NCBI RefSeq assembly: GCF_000412995.1
Contig: NZ_KE332512.1
Coordinates: 554,697-618,696, forward strand
Length of the DNA: 64,000 bases
Direction: 5' to 3'
Source of the DNA: Treponema vincentii F0403
Lineage (GTDB): Bacteria; Spirochaetota; Spirochaetia; Treponematales; Treponemataceae
The translations under genes and the position numbers were made by a program. Below the pieces are notes generated by a model. The model worked only from the letters and a program-made list of their open reading frames with translations, ran no database searches and was not told the origin of the DNA. Shown piece after piece: positions 53,227 to 62,713 of the stretch; the stretch's first letter is position 1; each line of letters begins with the position of its first letter.

Positions 53227-53757
53227 CTAGTTTTCGGTGAAATTTCTGCTTTCGCCGGTTTTCTTTCGTCGAATGACAGGAAATTGTTTTGCAGTATCAA
53301 GCAAGTCTTGAATTTCTTCCGCCGAATACCGCTTACCGTGATTTATTCCGGAACAGCTGCGGGCATTTGCATTCCAACGCTGCTCATTTTCGAGTAAATA
53401 ATCCCAAAACGGATATGAAGAGCATTGAAAAGGCCGATAATTATATGCAATACAGCCATTATTCCATAAGATACAATCATAATTCGGAAGTTCTTTTAAG
53501 CAAAGATACTCGTATCCGTCCCCTTTGGGTACCCACCGGCAATATTTTTGAATAAAAACCGGCCGTTCCAACGACGCCCATGTTTGCAAATTTTGAAGAT
53601 CCCGGGGAGACAAATACACAAATCCCGGATCATAACGGCAACACGCCGAACACTGGCCGCATGAAAAGCATAAACCGCCTTTCCAAAATAAGCTTTGCTG
53701 CAAAAACTTCTCCGTTGTAATTATCTTAATTATATATGAAAAATCTTGCCGTTTCAA
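53227..53757 (-). CDS. YkgJ-family cysteine-cluster protein
   Basis: Up to 176 aa. FSCGQCSACCRYDPGF and CIAYNYRPFQCSSYPFW hold the Cys pattern of the YkgJ/Fe-S-like zinc or iron cluster family (UPF0153). Role unknown; a metal or Fe-S cluster is suspected. The first codon in the frame is TTG at 53757; a later start before LFWKGGLCFSCG is possible. First gene of the leftward run to the zinc-ribbon protein. Confidence 0.82.
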   Translation of the reverse strand: MKRQDFSYIIKIITTEKFLQQSLFWKGGLCFSCGQCSACCRYDPGFVYLSPRDLQNLQTWASLERPVFIQKYCRWVPKGDGYEYLCLKELPNYDCILWNNGCIAYNYRPFQCSSYPFWDYLLENEQRWNANARSCSGINHGKRYSAEEIQDLLDTAKQFPVIRRKKTGESRNFTEN

Positions 53758-53882
53758 GCATTTTTATCGGAGTTTTAAGCCATAATTCTTAACAAGAAAT
53801 TACCTTGTAAGAAATATTTTTCCTCGTAAGAAATATTACAAAATGTCTAATACCATTGACATTACAATATGCATAATCACTC

Positions 53883-53973
53883 TTGACAAAACAAGGTAGT
53901 ATGCACTACATTTATAGCATGAAATATGTAGGCTTTACTACATAAAGACAGCTGTTATATGTAGTATATACTA
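53883..53973 (+). promoter_or_regulatory. tro promoter and three operator-like repeats
   Basis: The 302-bp gap before troA holds TTGACA (53883-53888) and, 17-18 nt on, CTACAT/TACATT. Three related palindromes follow: GTAGT-atgc-ACTAC (53896-53909), TATGTAG-gcttta-CTACATA (53925-53944), TAGT-atat-ACTA (53962-53973). Such repeats suit a DtxR-type metalloregulator such as TroR, which is not in the window. Upstream, TAAGAAATATT is also repeated. Confidence 0.65.
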
Positions 53974-54058
53974 TGAAATATCGTTTAAAGCTGGAACAGA
54001 AGAGAAGCTGCGACCTAAAACGTGAGCGGCTGATGCAGTTTTTTACACGGGAGTTTAT

Positions 54059-55009
54059 ATGAACAAGAAAATACGATGGACGGCGGTGTTTACCGCAATG
54101 GCGGTGTGTATTATCGGAGCAGCCGGTATTACAGGATGTTCAAAAAAAGATAATGCGGCGGTAGGCGGCACGGATGCAATGCACCCTAAGCGCGTGGTAA
54201 CAACGTTTACCATTTTGCAGGATATGGCGCAGAATATCGCAGGAGATAAGATACTCGTCGAATCGATTACCAAGCCGGGCGCGGAAATTCACGAGTATGA
54301 ACCGACACCGCTCGATATTGTCAAGGCTCAGTCTGCGGACTTGGTGCTGCGCAACGGGTTGGGACTTGAGCGCTGGTTTGAAAAGTTTATGGGCAACGTA
54401 AAAGATGTACCGAGCGTTACCTTGAGCGACGGGATTGAGCCGATAGGTATCGGAGAAGGGCCGTACAACGGTATGCCGAACCCGCATTCGTGGATGTCCC
54501 CGAAAAACGCGCTTATCTATGTAGAAAATATCCGGAAAGCCTTTGTGAGTTTAGACCCTGCCAATGCGGATACCTACAATGCAAATGCGGCGGCTTACAG
54601 CGAAAGTATTAAAAAGATCGATACCTTCTTAACCGAAAAGCTTTCGGAAATTCCCGAATCGCAGCGGTGGCTGGTAACCTGCGAAGGCGCTTTTTCGTAC
54701 CTTATCCGCGACTGCAATATGAAAGAATTGTACCTGTGGCCGGTCAATGCCGATGAGGAAGGCAGCCCGCAGCAAATTCAAAAGGTAGTCGATACCATCC
54801 GGCAAAATAATATTCCCGTCGCTTTTTCCGAAAGCACCATCAGCAATAAGCCGCAGCTGCAAGTTTGTAAGGAAACAGGCGCCTATTACGGCGGTATCTT
54901 ATATGTCGACTCTTTGACGTATGAAGATGGCGATGCGCCGACCTATCTGAAAATGCTTGAATACAATGCAAATGCAATCGTAAAGGGCTTTGAGGATAGC
55001 CGCCGTTGA
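54059..55009 (+). CDS. troA: Zinc/manganese-binding lipoprotein TroA
   Basis: 316 aa. Signal peptide and lipobox (GAAGITGC, Cys27). Metal ligands of the cluster A-I family are in place: His in EIHEYEPTP, His in MPNPHSWM, Glu in TCEGAFSYL, Asp in YVDSLTYED. Delivers Zn/Mn (or Fe) to the TroCD channel. Good GGGAG before ATG. Its stop codon lies in the first stem of a hairpin array. Confidence 0.96.
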   Translation: MNKKIRWTAVFTAMAVCIIGAAGITGCSKKDNAAVGGTDAMHPKRVVTTFTILQDMAQNIAGDKILVESITKPGAEIHEYEPTPLDIVKAQSADLVLRNGLGLERWFEKFMGNVKDVPSVTLSDGIEPIGIGEGPYNGMPNPHSWMSPKNALIYVENIRKAFVSLDPANADTYNANAAAYSESIKKIDTFLTEKLSEIPESQRWLVTCEGAFSYLIRDCNMKELYLWPVNADEEGSPQQIQKVVDTIRQNNIPVAFSESTISNKPQLQVCKETGAYYGGILYVDSLTYEDGDAPTYLKMLEYNANAIVKGFEDSRR

Positions 55010-55192
55010 ACATGTACATCCATGTACATGTTCAACATGGAACCACCGCCATCCATGGCGCTGTTGAGCAGTTGCACGTCCGTGTACAACCGCTCAACGA
55101 TGAGTTTTTGCAAAGCAAAAACTCACTCCTGTATGGAACCACCGCCATCCGTGGCGGTACTGAATGCGCGTTCCGTGCACGAATTGAATAAC
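55006..55192. repeat. Compound hairpin array between troA and troB
   Basis: Hairpins in order: TTGAACATGTACAT/ATGTACATGTTCAA (55006-55035, includes the troA stop), CCGCC/GGCG, TTGAGC-GTTGCAC/GTGTACAAC-GCTCAA, GAGTTTTTGC/GCAAAAACTC, and ACCGCC/GGCGGT, then a GCGCG/CGTGC unit. ATGGAACCACCGCCATCC occurs twice inside. In an operon, such stems could shield troA mRNA and raise TroA over TroBCD. Confidence 0.78.
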
Positions 55193-55213
55193 TGAGCCGA
55201 GAAGGAGAGACGT

Positions 55214-56173
55214 ATGGTGATACATTCGCTGCGGCATGCGGCTTATAGTAATAATGGAAGTAGAAATATGGACGGTAAGATAGAGCAGTCCGTTGAGTTG
55301 GCGGTACAGGATGTCAGCGTTGCCTATAATAACGGTCATGTTGCCCTCTACGATGCGTCGTTTACCTTGCAGAAGGGGACGATTACCGCATTGGTCGGCG
55401 TAAACGGCAGCGGAAAGTCTACGCTTTTTAAGACCATCATGGGTTTTATTAAACCGATGAGCGGCTCCGTAACCATCTGCGGAAAGCCGATCCGTACAGC
55501 ACAGAAGCAGCACCTGCTTGCCTACGTGCCGCAGTCGGAAGAGGTGGACTGGTCGTTTCCGGTGAGTGTGTGGGATGTGGTGATGATGGGACGCTACGGC
55601 TATATGAATTTTCTCCGCATTCCGAGCAAGGGAGATAAGGAAATGGTCGAACGCAGCCTTGAGCGGGTGCAAATGCTCGATTTTAAAGACCGGCAGATCG
55701 GCGAACTTTCCGGCGGGCAAAAAAAGCGAGTGTTCCTTGCACGGGCATTAGCGCAGCAGGGAAAAATCATCTTACTGGACGAACCGTTTACCGGCGTAGA
55801 TGTTAAAACCGAAACCGCCATCATCGAGCTGCTGCGCGAGCTGAAAAACGACGGGCATTTGATCTTTGTTTCTACCCACGACCTCGGCTCCATCCCGGAA
55901 TTTTGCGACCATGTAGTGATCATCAACCGAACGGTGATTGCCTCCGGAGCCACGGAAACAACCTTCACTGCCGAGAATCTGATCAAAGCCTTCGGCGGCG
56001 CACTGCGGAGTATTAAGATCGATCATACCGATAATCCCGAAGACAGCTCACACGAAATTCGCGTATTTACCGACGACGAAGGCGCTCTGATTACCAAGCA
56101 GGAAGGTAAACCCTACCTCAAGGGCATCAGAAACACTGAAGTGTCGGTACATTCGCACAGTGAAAAGGAGTGA
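55214..56173 (+). CDS. troB: Zinc/manganese ABC transporter ATPase TroB
   Basis: 319 aa. Walker [11 protein letters not shown]-loop [10 protein letters not shown], signature [10 protein letters not shown], Walker [13 protein letters not shown]. The C-terminus carries about 50 extra residues after the ATPase (from [10 protein letters not shown], ending in a His/Ser/Glu tail), longer than most TroB proteins. GAAGGAGAGACGT precedes ATG. Confidence 0.95.
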   Translation: MVIHSLRHAAYSNNGSRNMDGKIEQSVELAVQDVSVAYNNGHVALYDASFTLQKGTITALVGVNGSGKSTLFKTIMGFIKPMSGSVTICGKPIRTAQKQHLLAYVPQSEEVDWSFPVSVWDVVMMGRYGYMNFLRIPSKGDKEMVERSLERVQMLDFKDRQIGELSGGQKKRVFLARALAQQGKIILLDEPFTGVDVKTETAIIELLRELKNDGHLIFVSTHDLGSIPEFCDHVVIINRTVIASGATETTFTAENLIKAFGGALRSIKIDHTDNPEDSSHEIRVFTDDEGALITKQEGKPYLKGIRNTEVSVHSHSEKE

Positions 56174-56176
56174 GAG

Positions 56177-57055
56177 ATGGTTTCGACTTTATTGATTCCT
56201 TTTCAGTATGAATACATGATCAAGGCGATTTTGGTGAGCGGATTTATCGGCGGGGTGTGCGCCCTGCTGTCCTGCTTTGTGGTGCTGAAAGGCTGGTCGC
56301 TGTTAGGAGATGCGCTTTCCCATGCGGTGGTACCGGGCGTTGCCGCCGCCTACATTATCGGTATTCCCTTTTCGGTCGGCGCCTTTATCAGCGGGATGCT
56401 CGCGGCACTTACGATGGGCTTTGTCAAAAATAAGACGAGAATCCGCGAGGATGCAGTCATCGGGATTGTGTATACCACGTTTTTTGCGCTCGGGGTACTG
56501 CTGATCTCGCTGTACCCCAGCAACATCAGCCTTACCACAATCATTATGGGCAATATCCTCGGTATTGCCGACCGGGACATTGTCCAAACCCTGATTATTG
56601 CAGGCGGCAGCCTTATCATCATCCTTTTAAAATGGAAAGATTTGCGGCTCTTTTCTTTTGACCCGTCGCACGCCCGCGCGATAGGGCTGAACACCAATGC
56701 TCTGCACGTGCTGCTGCTGACTCTGCTTGCGGTTACGGCGATTGCGGCGCTGCAAACGGTGGGCAGCGTGCTGGTTGTTGCAATGCTGGTAACCCCGGGA
56801 GCTGCCGCCTATCTGTTGACAGACCGCTTCTTAAAGATGATGGGGCTTGCCGCACTGATCGGAACGCTCACCGCTTCGGCAGGAGCATATATCAGCTACT
56901 TTCTGAACGGCTCGGCGGGCGGGTGCATTGTTACGCTGCAGTTTTGTTTGTTTTTGGCAATTTTATTCTTTGCACCGCATCACGGCATACTCGCAGCACG
57001 GCTCAGTGCAAAACGCTCGATACAAGCGTTTTTTGCACACGCGACAAAAAGGTAA
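56177..57055 (+). CDS. troC: Zinc/manganese ABC permease TroC
   Basis: 292 aa, eight or nine membrane helices. ABC-3 family motifs: LLGDALSHAVVPGVA and ATIMGNILGIADRD-like segments. GGAG lies just before the start, 4 bases after troB. Forms the channel with TroD, which it resembles along its length. Confidence 0.94.
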   Translation: MVSTLLIPFQYEYMIKAILVSGFIGGVCALLSCFVVLKGWSLLGDALSHAVVPGVAAAYIIGIPFSVGAFISGMLAALTMGFVKNKTRIREDAVIGIVYTTFFALGVLLISLYPSNISLTTIIMGNILGIADRDIVQTLIIAGGSLIIILLKWKDLRLFSFDPSHARAIGLNTNALHVLLLTLLAVTAIAALQTVGSVLVVAMLVTPGAAAYLLTDRFLKMMGLAALIGTLTASAGAYISYFLNGSAGGCIVTLQFCLFLAILFFAPHHGILAARLSAKRSIQAFFAHATKR

Positions 57056-57059
57056 GACT

Positions 57060-57929
57060 ATGACTTGGATGAATTTTTTGGAACCGTTTACATACGGATT
57101 TATGGTAAAGGCGCTGGTGATAGCGGCGCTGGTGGGCGGAGTGTGCGCCCTGATTTCGTGTTATCTGATCTTAAAGGGATGGTCGCTGATGGGGGATGCG
57201 ATTTCTCATGCGGTGCTGCCGGGGATTGTGGGGGCGTATTTGTTGCATATTCCGCTTGGAATTGGGGCATTCGCGGCGGGCTTACTGAATGCGGCGGCTA
57301 CGGGGTGGATAAAAGAGCGCAGCCGTATCCATGAAGATTCGGTGATGGGGGTGGTTTTTACCGGGCTGATGGCGGTGGGGCTGATTTTGGTGACAAAGGT
57401 GAGTTCCAATATCCATTTTATGCACATCCTGTTCGGCAGTCTCTTAGGGATTGAAACCGGCGATATGATCCAAGCGGTTGTGTGTTCTGTGGTAACGCTG
57501 GTGTTGGTGATTGTCAAACGGAAGGATATTCTGCTGTATTTATTTGATAAAAACCATGCGCAGGCGGTGGGGTTGAATGTAACGTTTATCCACTACCTGT
57601 TTCTTTCGCTGACTGCGCTGACCATTGTAGCGTCGCTGCAGGCGGCGGGTATTTTGCTGACGGTCGCCATGCTGATTATTCCGGGCTGCATTGCCTACCT
57701 GCTGACGGATAGGCTGAACCGGATGCTCGTTATTTCCGTCTGCTCTGCGGTGGTCAGTTCTCTGATCGGAACCTACGTGAGCTATTATCTGAACGGCGCA
57801 ACCGGCGCGTGCATTATTTTAACGGAGTCGTTCTTTTTTGCTTGCGCGATGGTGTTTGCGCCTAAGTACGGTATGCTGGCTCACCGCCGGGCGGCAGTGA
57901 AAGCCCGTTTAAAGCTGCAAAAAGCGTAA
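57060..57929 (+). CDS. troD: Zinc/manganese ABC permease TroD
   Basis: 289 aa from ATG at 57060 (AAAGGTAAGACT upstream). Same fold as TroC: LMGDAISHAVLPGIV, HEDSVMGVVFTG, ILLTVAMLIIPGCIAYLLTDR. TroC and TroD are similar enough to be an ancient duplication. Last gene of the tro operon. Confidence 0.94.
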   Translation: MTWMNFLEPFTYGFMVKALVIAALVGGVCALISCYLILKGWSLMGDAISHAVLPGIVGAYLLHIPLGIGAFAAGLLNAAATGWIKERSRIHEDSVMGVVFTGLMAVGLILVTKVSSNIHFMHILFGSLLGIETGDMIQAVVCSVVTLVLVIVKRKDILLYLFDKNHAQAVGLNVTFIHYLFLSLTALTIVASLQAAGILLTVAMLIIPGCIAYLLTDRLNRMLVISVCSAVVSSLIGTYVSYYLNGATGACIILTESFFFACAMVFAPKYGMLAHRRAAVKARLKLQKA

Positions 57930-57947
57930 ACGAAAATCGGTGTTGCC

Positions 57948-58358
57948 CTACTCTTCTTCAGTTGTTACGGTTATCCCGTTCCTCATGAGTAGATCCGCCG
58001 TTTTCCCGTTTCCTTCAATTAGTATTCCGGAAAAAGACCCGTCGTAAATCCGCCCTTTTCCGCACGAAGGGGAGCGGGCTTTAAGCAGCGCATCTGTACA
58101 ACCATACTGCTTTGCTATTTCTAACACTACGGCGGCGCCTTTTTCAAATGCTTCGGTTACGTCGTTGCCGTCGCTGTTGATGACCTTTCCTGCTTTCATT
58201 TCTGCCGGCAAGCGCGGTGTCGGTAAACCTCCAAGCTGCTCCGGACAGACAGGTATTGCTTTTCCTTCTTTTACAAGCTGCTGCACGGCAGTATTGATTG
58301 CTTTTTTCCCGTCATACCTACAGGGGAATCCTGCAAGGCAGGCGCTTACAATGAGCAT
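57948..58358 (-). CDS. DUF523 family protein
   Basis: 136 aa. VSACLAGFPCRYDGK and VCPEQLGGLPTPRLPAE, then LKARSPSCGKGRIYDG are the DUF523 marks, with conserved Cys at each. Function unknown in general; Cys placement hints at metal or Fe-S binding. Convergent with troD (18-bp gap). Confidence 0.9.
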   Translation of the reverse strand: MLIVSACLAGFPCRYDGKKAINTAVQQLVKEGKAIPVCPEQLGGLPTPRLPAEMKAGKVINSDGNDVTEAFEKGAAVVLEIAKQYGCTDALLKARSPSCGKGRIYDGSFSGILIEGNGKTADLLMRNGITVTTEEE

Positions 58359-58438
58359 AAACGGAACTCTCCTCTTTTCAGGTGTACCATAATTCCTGCA
58401 TGTCCGGCGCTTCCGATAACGCCGGCACCCCTGATACC

Positions 58439-60925
58439 CTATCCTTCCTGCGGTTCCGTAGACACGGCCGGCAGCAAGGTGATGGTCGTCAATAGCGGCT
58501 GTTTATCGTTTTGAAGGGCAATCGTGAGTACGTTTCCGTCCGTACCGATAACGGCGGTAGTTTCGGGGGTAAACTCACCCGCGATAATTTTAACGGCAAG
58601 CACGTCTTCTATTTCGGTTTGCAAAAGCCTGCGCATTGGCCGGGCGCCGAGCAAGGGATCATAGCCGTGTTTTATGCAATAGGCGCGAGCCTCGTCGGTA
58701 ATCCGAATCTGCAGCTGTTTCGCAGCGAGGCGTCCGGTCAATTTAGCAAGCTCCAGTTCAAAAATCGCCTCTATCTCTTTTTCGGAAAGCGGGGTAAAGA
58801 CAATCAGCGAATCGAGCCGGTTTAAAAATTCCGGACTGAATACCTTTTTAGCTTCCAGCTCGGCGGACTTTTTCATACTCTGATAATCGATAGTGCGGTT
58901 TTCTACCCGTGCAAAACCGAGCGGCTCTTCCATCAAGTTTCTGGTGCCGACATTGCCGGTAAGGATGATCACCGTATTCCGGAAACTGACCGTATGGCCG
59001 AGGCTATCCCTCAGCTCACCCTCCTCCAAGACCTGCAGCAAAAGGTTAAAAACATCGGGATGCGCCTTTTCTATTTCATCGAAGAGAACAACGGAATACG
59101 GATTCCGCCTGATTTTTTCCGTCAGCATTCCGCCGTTTTCAAAACCGATGTACCCCGGAGGTGCTCCGACTAACCGTGCAACCGTATGTTTTTCCATATA
59201 ATCGCTCATATCGATCCTGATAAGAGCTTCGGCAGAACCGAAGAGGAATTCGGCGAGCGCCTTTGCCAGCAGCGTCTTCCCTACCCCGGTAGGCCCTAAA
59301 AACAGGAATGAACCGATAGGGCGGTCAGCGGACGCAATTCCCGCACGGGAACGGCGCAGCGCATTAGCGATAATACCGATTGCTTCGTCCTGCCCGATGA
59401 TGGTTTTATGCAGTTCTTTTTCGGTTTCGGCAAGGCGCTTTGCCTCATCGGAACCGACACTTTTGAGCGGAATATCCGTCATCAAAGAAACAGTTTCGGC
59501 AATATCGGAGGGGGCAACCTCAAGCATGGTTTCATTTTCCTGATTCAGCCAGCGCATCTTAACCTTTTCCAGCTGTACTTTTAAAAGCTTTACTTCGTCG
59601 CGCACAACGGCCGCCCGCTCATAATCCTGCATTGCTACCAAATCTTTCTTTTCACCGGCAAGCTCCGTAATCCGCTGTTCGATAGCGGTTATATTCTGAG
59701 GCAGTTCGGTATTATCCATTTTCTTTAAAGCACCGGCCTCGTCCATCACGTCGATCGCCTTATCGGGGAAAAACCGATCCGGAATATAGCGGGAAGAAAG
59801 TTCCACAATCTTTTGAATCGTTTCGTCCGAATAATGCACATGATGGTGCTGCTCGTATTTTGCTTTAAGACCTCCGAGAATTGCGCACGTTTCTTCCTTC
59901 GTCGGCTCCTTAATCAGCACCGATTGGAAGCGCCGCTCTAGGGCGGAATCTTTTTCAAAATACTTACGGTACTCATCCAGCGTCGTTGCGCCGATGCACT
60001 GTATTTCCCCGCGTGCAAGCGCCGGCTTTAAGATATTTGCCGCATCAAGCGCCCCCTGCGATCCGCCGGTACCAATCAGGGTATGCAGTTCGTCGATAAA
60101 CAAAATGATATTTTTACTTTCGCTGACTTCTTTAATAATGCGCTTGATGCGTTCCTCAAACTGCCCGCGGTACTTGGTACCGGCAATAACGGAGGCAAGG
60201 TCGAGCGCAATAACCCGCTTTCCAAACAACGATCGGGGCACCTGTTCATTCACAATAGCCGCAGCGAGTCCTTCAACAATCGACGTCTTTCCGACGCCGG
60301 GTTCTCCGATCAGCACGGGATTATTCTTGCTGCGGCGGGATAGAATCTGCATAACACGGCGCATTTCCCGCTCCCTGCCGATAACGGGGTCAAGGAGACC
60401 TTCGCGGGTTATCTGCGTTAAATCCCTGCTGAATTCGGATAATACGCTGTGTTTCTTTTTTTCCTGCTGTTGTTTTTCACGCTGCGTATTCGTACCGTAC
60501 AAGTGCTGTATGGCCTGCTGTACGTCATCCAGAAAAATACCCTGCTGCAAAAAGAAACGCGCAAGAATACTTTCCTGTATCTGGGCAAAAGCAAGAATAA
60601 GGTGCTCCGTACCGGCAGCTTCCCGCTGCATTATCCGGGCTTGGGCGGCAGCCGTATCTACAAGCATCTTTACCCTATCCGATGAGGGAATTTCTCCCCT
60701 CACCGGTTCGCCTTCCCGTATCGGCGTATTTTGCTCCAACCGCAGCTGCAAGGTTAAAAAATTGACATGGAGATTCTCCAATAACCGATATCCGCGCCCC
60801 AGTTTTTTTGTAATGAGCGCAAGCAGTATGTGTTCGGGTTCTACCGTATCGGCATTTACCCGCCGAGCTTCTTGTTGGCTAAACACCGTTAATAATTCAT
60901 AAAGATTCTGTGAAAGAGTATGCAT
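58439..60925 (-). CDS. clpC: AAA+ protease chaperone ClpC
   Basis: 828 aa from ATG at 60925 (GAGGAGG, 6-nt spacer). N-terminal Clp repeats, first AAA domain with GEPGVGKTS and IDELHTLIG, a linker with a UVR-like coil ([15 protein letters not shown]), second AAA domain with GPTGVGKTL and [12 protein letters not shown]. Unfolds proteins for ClpP. ClpC usually recognises phospho-arginine tags made by McsB, encoded just upstream, so the operon forms one quality-control route. Confidence 0.95.
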   Translation of the reverse strand: MHTLSQNLYELLTVFSQQEARRVNADTVEPEHILLALITKKLGRGYRLLENLHVNFLTLQLRLEQNTPIREGEPVRGEIPSSDRVKMLVDTAAAQARIMQREAAGTEHLILAFAQIQESILARFFLQQGIFLDDVQQAIQHLYGTNTQREKQQQEKKKHSVLSEFSRDLTQITREGLLDPVIGREREMRRVMQILSRRSKNNPVLIGEPGVGKTSIVEGLAAAIVNEQVPRSLFGKRVIALDLASVIAGTKYRGQFEERIKRIIKEVSESKNIILFIDELHTLIGTGGSQGALDAANILKPALARGEIQCIGATTLDEYRKYFEKDSALERRFQSVLIKEPTKEETCAILGGLKAKYEQHHHVHYSDETIQKIVELSSRYIPDRFFPDKAIDVMDEAGALKKMDNTELPQNITAIEQRITELAGEKKDLVAMQDYERAAVVRDEVKLLKVQLEKVKMRWLNQENETMLEVAPSDIAETVSLMTDIPLKSVGSDEAKRLAETEKELHKTIIGQDEAIGIIANALRRSRAGIASADRPIGSFLFLGPTGVGKTLLAKALAEFLFGSAEALIRIDMSDYMEKHTVARLVGAPPGYIGFENGGMLTEKIRRNPYSVVLFDEIEKAHPDVFNLLLQVLEEGELRDSLGHTVSFRNTVIILTGNVGTRNLMEEPLGFARVENRTIDYQSMKKSAELEAKKVFSPEFLNRLDSLIVFTPLSEKEIEAIFELELAKLTGRLAAKQLQIRITDEARAYCIKHGYDPLLGARPMRRLLQTEIEDVLAVKIIAGEFTPETTAVIGTDGNVLTIALQNDKQPLLTTITLLPAVSTEPQEG

Positions 60926-60939
60926 AATGTACCTCCTCG

Positions 60940-62034
60940 TCACATTTTAGCGGAACTCTGAATCCGCAGTTCAGCCCGTTTTAAGATTTCCTGTACCAAA
61001 ATCGCACGGATACGCTCAATGCGAAGTTCATCCATCTGGAAAGGTTCTTCAAGATGGAATGTACCGTTCAGCATCAAAAAGGCAATATGAGCGGTCTGAG
61101 TTTGATACAGCAGCGCAAGACAGGCTTCAGTGCTTAACCCTTCAATCATGCCGAGATTGATGCCGAGTTTTATTTTGAATACGAAATCTATCGTATCTTT
61201 TACATCAAGTAAATAGGCATTTTTCGCAAGCGTAAAGGCTTTTATAACATCATCTTGGATTCTCCACAACTGGGTCTTTACCAGCGAATCCCGCAATTCC
61301 CGTTCTTCATTAACGAGCGCTCTTATTGCCGTCATCATCGTACCGACCTGCACCTCATCGGTATACCCCGCCGCGCTCTTAGAAGATATGAGGTATAAGT
61401 AACCGAGCATCCGCTTGGTGTTTTGCGCATAATAAGCATGTACTTCAAAATTTTGCTTTGTAAGCGCCTCTATTTTTTCCTGTATTTTATTGGTCAGCGA
61501 ATACCCTGGCAGCGAACACAGTACCGAACACTTAATACCGCTGCCGATATTCATCACATCCGAGGATAGATAGCCGAAATCCTGCACTGCGCTGAATTCC
61601 AGCGTTTCCGCCAGTTTATCGATAATGTTTTTTCCCAGCATAAAGCATTTTTGAAGTTCAAAACCTGCATAGAATGCCGAAAGCCTAAGGTGATCTTTAA
61701 CGTTTACGGTTGCCGAAAGGATGCCGTCATCACGGACAATAACCCCCATACCGAAATTCCGATCAAGATTGGGGGGGATGATATTCCGCTCTTCAAAAAT
61801 CTTTCGTGCGATTGCGTCTAAGGTATCAAGCCGAATGGGATGAAAGCCGTCGATCGGAGGTAAGTTTTGAAAGGCGGAAACTACTGTCCCGTATATTGTT
61901 TCCGCCTCGTCTTTATCGAGAGTCGGAGGAAAGCGGTAATTCTTTAGATTGCGGACAATTCGTACCCGCGAAGAAAGTACCGTATCGTTGTCGTTTCCGG
62001 AATAGGTGTACCATGCGTTTGAAGCGGCAAACAT
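60940..62034 (-). CDS. mcsB: Protein-arginine kinase McsB
   Basis: 364 aa of the ATP:guanido phosphotransferase family: [44 protein letters not shown], and [17 protein letters not shown]. Phosphorylates Arg residues on proteins bound for ClpCP. Start is 1 base after the mcsA stop; ends 14 bases before clpC. Confidence 0.93.
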   Translation of the reverse strand: MFAASNAWYTYSGNDNDTVLSSRVRIVRNLKNYRFPPTLDKDEAETIYGTVVSAFQNLPPIDGFHPIRLDTLDAIARKIFEERNIIPPNLDRNFGMGVIVRDDGILSATVNVKDHLRLSAFYAGFELQKCFMLGKNIIDKLAETLEFSAVQDFGYLSSDVMNIGSGIKCSVLCSLPGYSLTNKIQEKIEALTKQNFEVHAYYAQNTKRMLGYLYLISSKSAAGYTDEVQVGTMMTAIRALVNEERELRDSLVKTQLWRIQDDVIKAFTLAKNAYLLDVKDTIDFVFKIKLGINLGMIEGLSTEACLALLYQTQTAHIAFLMLNGTFHLEEPFQMDELRIERIRAILVQEILKRAELRIQSSAKM

Positions 62035-62035
62035 G

Positions 62036-62542
62036 CTAGGTTGAAACCTCCTGTTCTTTTATCTTATCACGGAGATATGCCGCTAATTCGTATTCTTCAT
62101 TCTCCACCGCTTTTTGAAGTTCTTCTTCAAGGCGGTGCAGCGAAAACGCCGTTTCCGAAAATGTTTCCAGCTGCGCGGGCAGACGTCCCGCATAGAAAAC
62201 TTCGCCGGAACTTTCTTGCATGAGCTTTACTACGGTATCACGGAAATAAAAAAAACAGCGGGGACAGCCGAGCATTTTTTTTTCTTTGACGCGGCTGAGC
62301 GGAGTTCCGCAGTCGGGACATACTACCGGACGAACGCTTTCGGCAGCTTCTCCCGAACCGCCTTTTTGAGGCAAAAGGCCGTCAAAAATTGCTTTGAGTG
62401 AAAGATGCATTTTCCGGTCATCGGAATAAAGGTGATGCTTTTTAGCGCACGCCCTGCAAAGATACAGTTCTTTAGCCTTTCCGTCTATAATCTGCCGCAC
62501 AAGCATAGAAGCGCCGTGCTTTCCGCATATCTGACATATCAT
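62036..62542 (-). CDS. mcsA: McsB activator McsA (zinc-binding, UVR motif)
   Basis: 168 aa from ATG at 62542. Two Cys4 zinc sites: CQICGKHGASML with YLCRACAKKHHL, then CPDCGTPLSRV with GCPRCFFYFR. C-terminal UVR coil: RLEEELQKAVENEEYELAAYL. I prefer the ATG giving MICQICG because firmicute McsA proteins begin MICQ. A TTG eight codons upstream also has a good RBS (AAAGGAG). Activates McsB. Confidence 0.9.
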   Translation of the reverse strand: MICQICGKHGASMLVRQIIDGKAKELYLCRACAKKHHLYSDDRKMHLSLKAIFDGLLPQKGGSGEAAESVRPVVCPDCGTPLSRVKEKKMLGCPRCFFYFRDTVVKLMQESSGEVFYAGRLPAQLETFSETAFSLHRLEEELQKAVENEEYELAAYLRDKIKEQEVST

Positions 62543-62596
62543 GCTGCGTTCCTCGTATTTACCCAAGGTTTTCTCCTTTCCGTATACATTGCCCGA

Positions 62597-62625
62597 ATCA
62601 TACAGACAATGATTGATAAAATCAA
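62597..62625 (-). promoter_or_regulatory. Promoter of the mcsA-mcsB-clpC operon
   Basis: On the minus strand TTGATT (62625-62620), 17 nt, TATGAT (62602-62597). I see no CtsR direct repeats (GGTCAAA type) near it, although this operon is CtsR-controlled in Firmicutes. Confidence 0.75.
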
Positions 62626-62641
62626 GGACACAGCAATAGGG

Positions 62642-62671
62642 AACCTCTAAAAACTTCAGTTTTTAGAGGTT
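62642..62671. repeat. Dispersed palindrome, family B (copy 6)
   Basis: AACCTCTAAAAA-cttcag-TTTTTAGAGGTT, identical to 45142-45171, and the next about 35 bases are also nearly the same (TTCCTTAGAT then CGATGTTT). It sits between the divergent mcsA and mraY-like genes. Confidence 0.8.
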
Positions 62672-62713
62672 TTCCTTAGATGTAATTTGCGATGTTTGCT
62701 TGTAGGAGCTGCA

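Noticed and set aside
55006-55192. Riboswitch or metal-sensing leader
   Set aside because: It lies after troA and is made of simple unlike stems, with no known riboswitch core.
59994-60902. 302-aa rightward frame opposite clpC
   Set aside because: Antisense shadow with Cys/Ser/Arg-rich composition.
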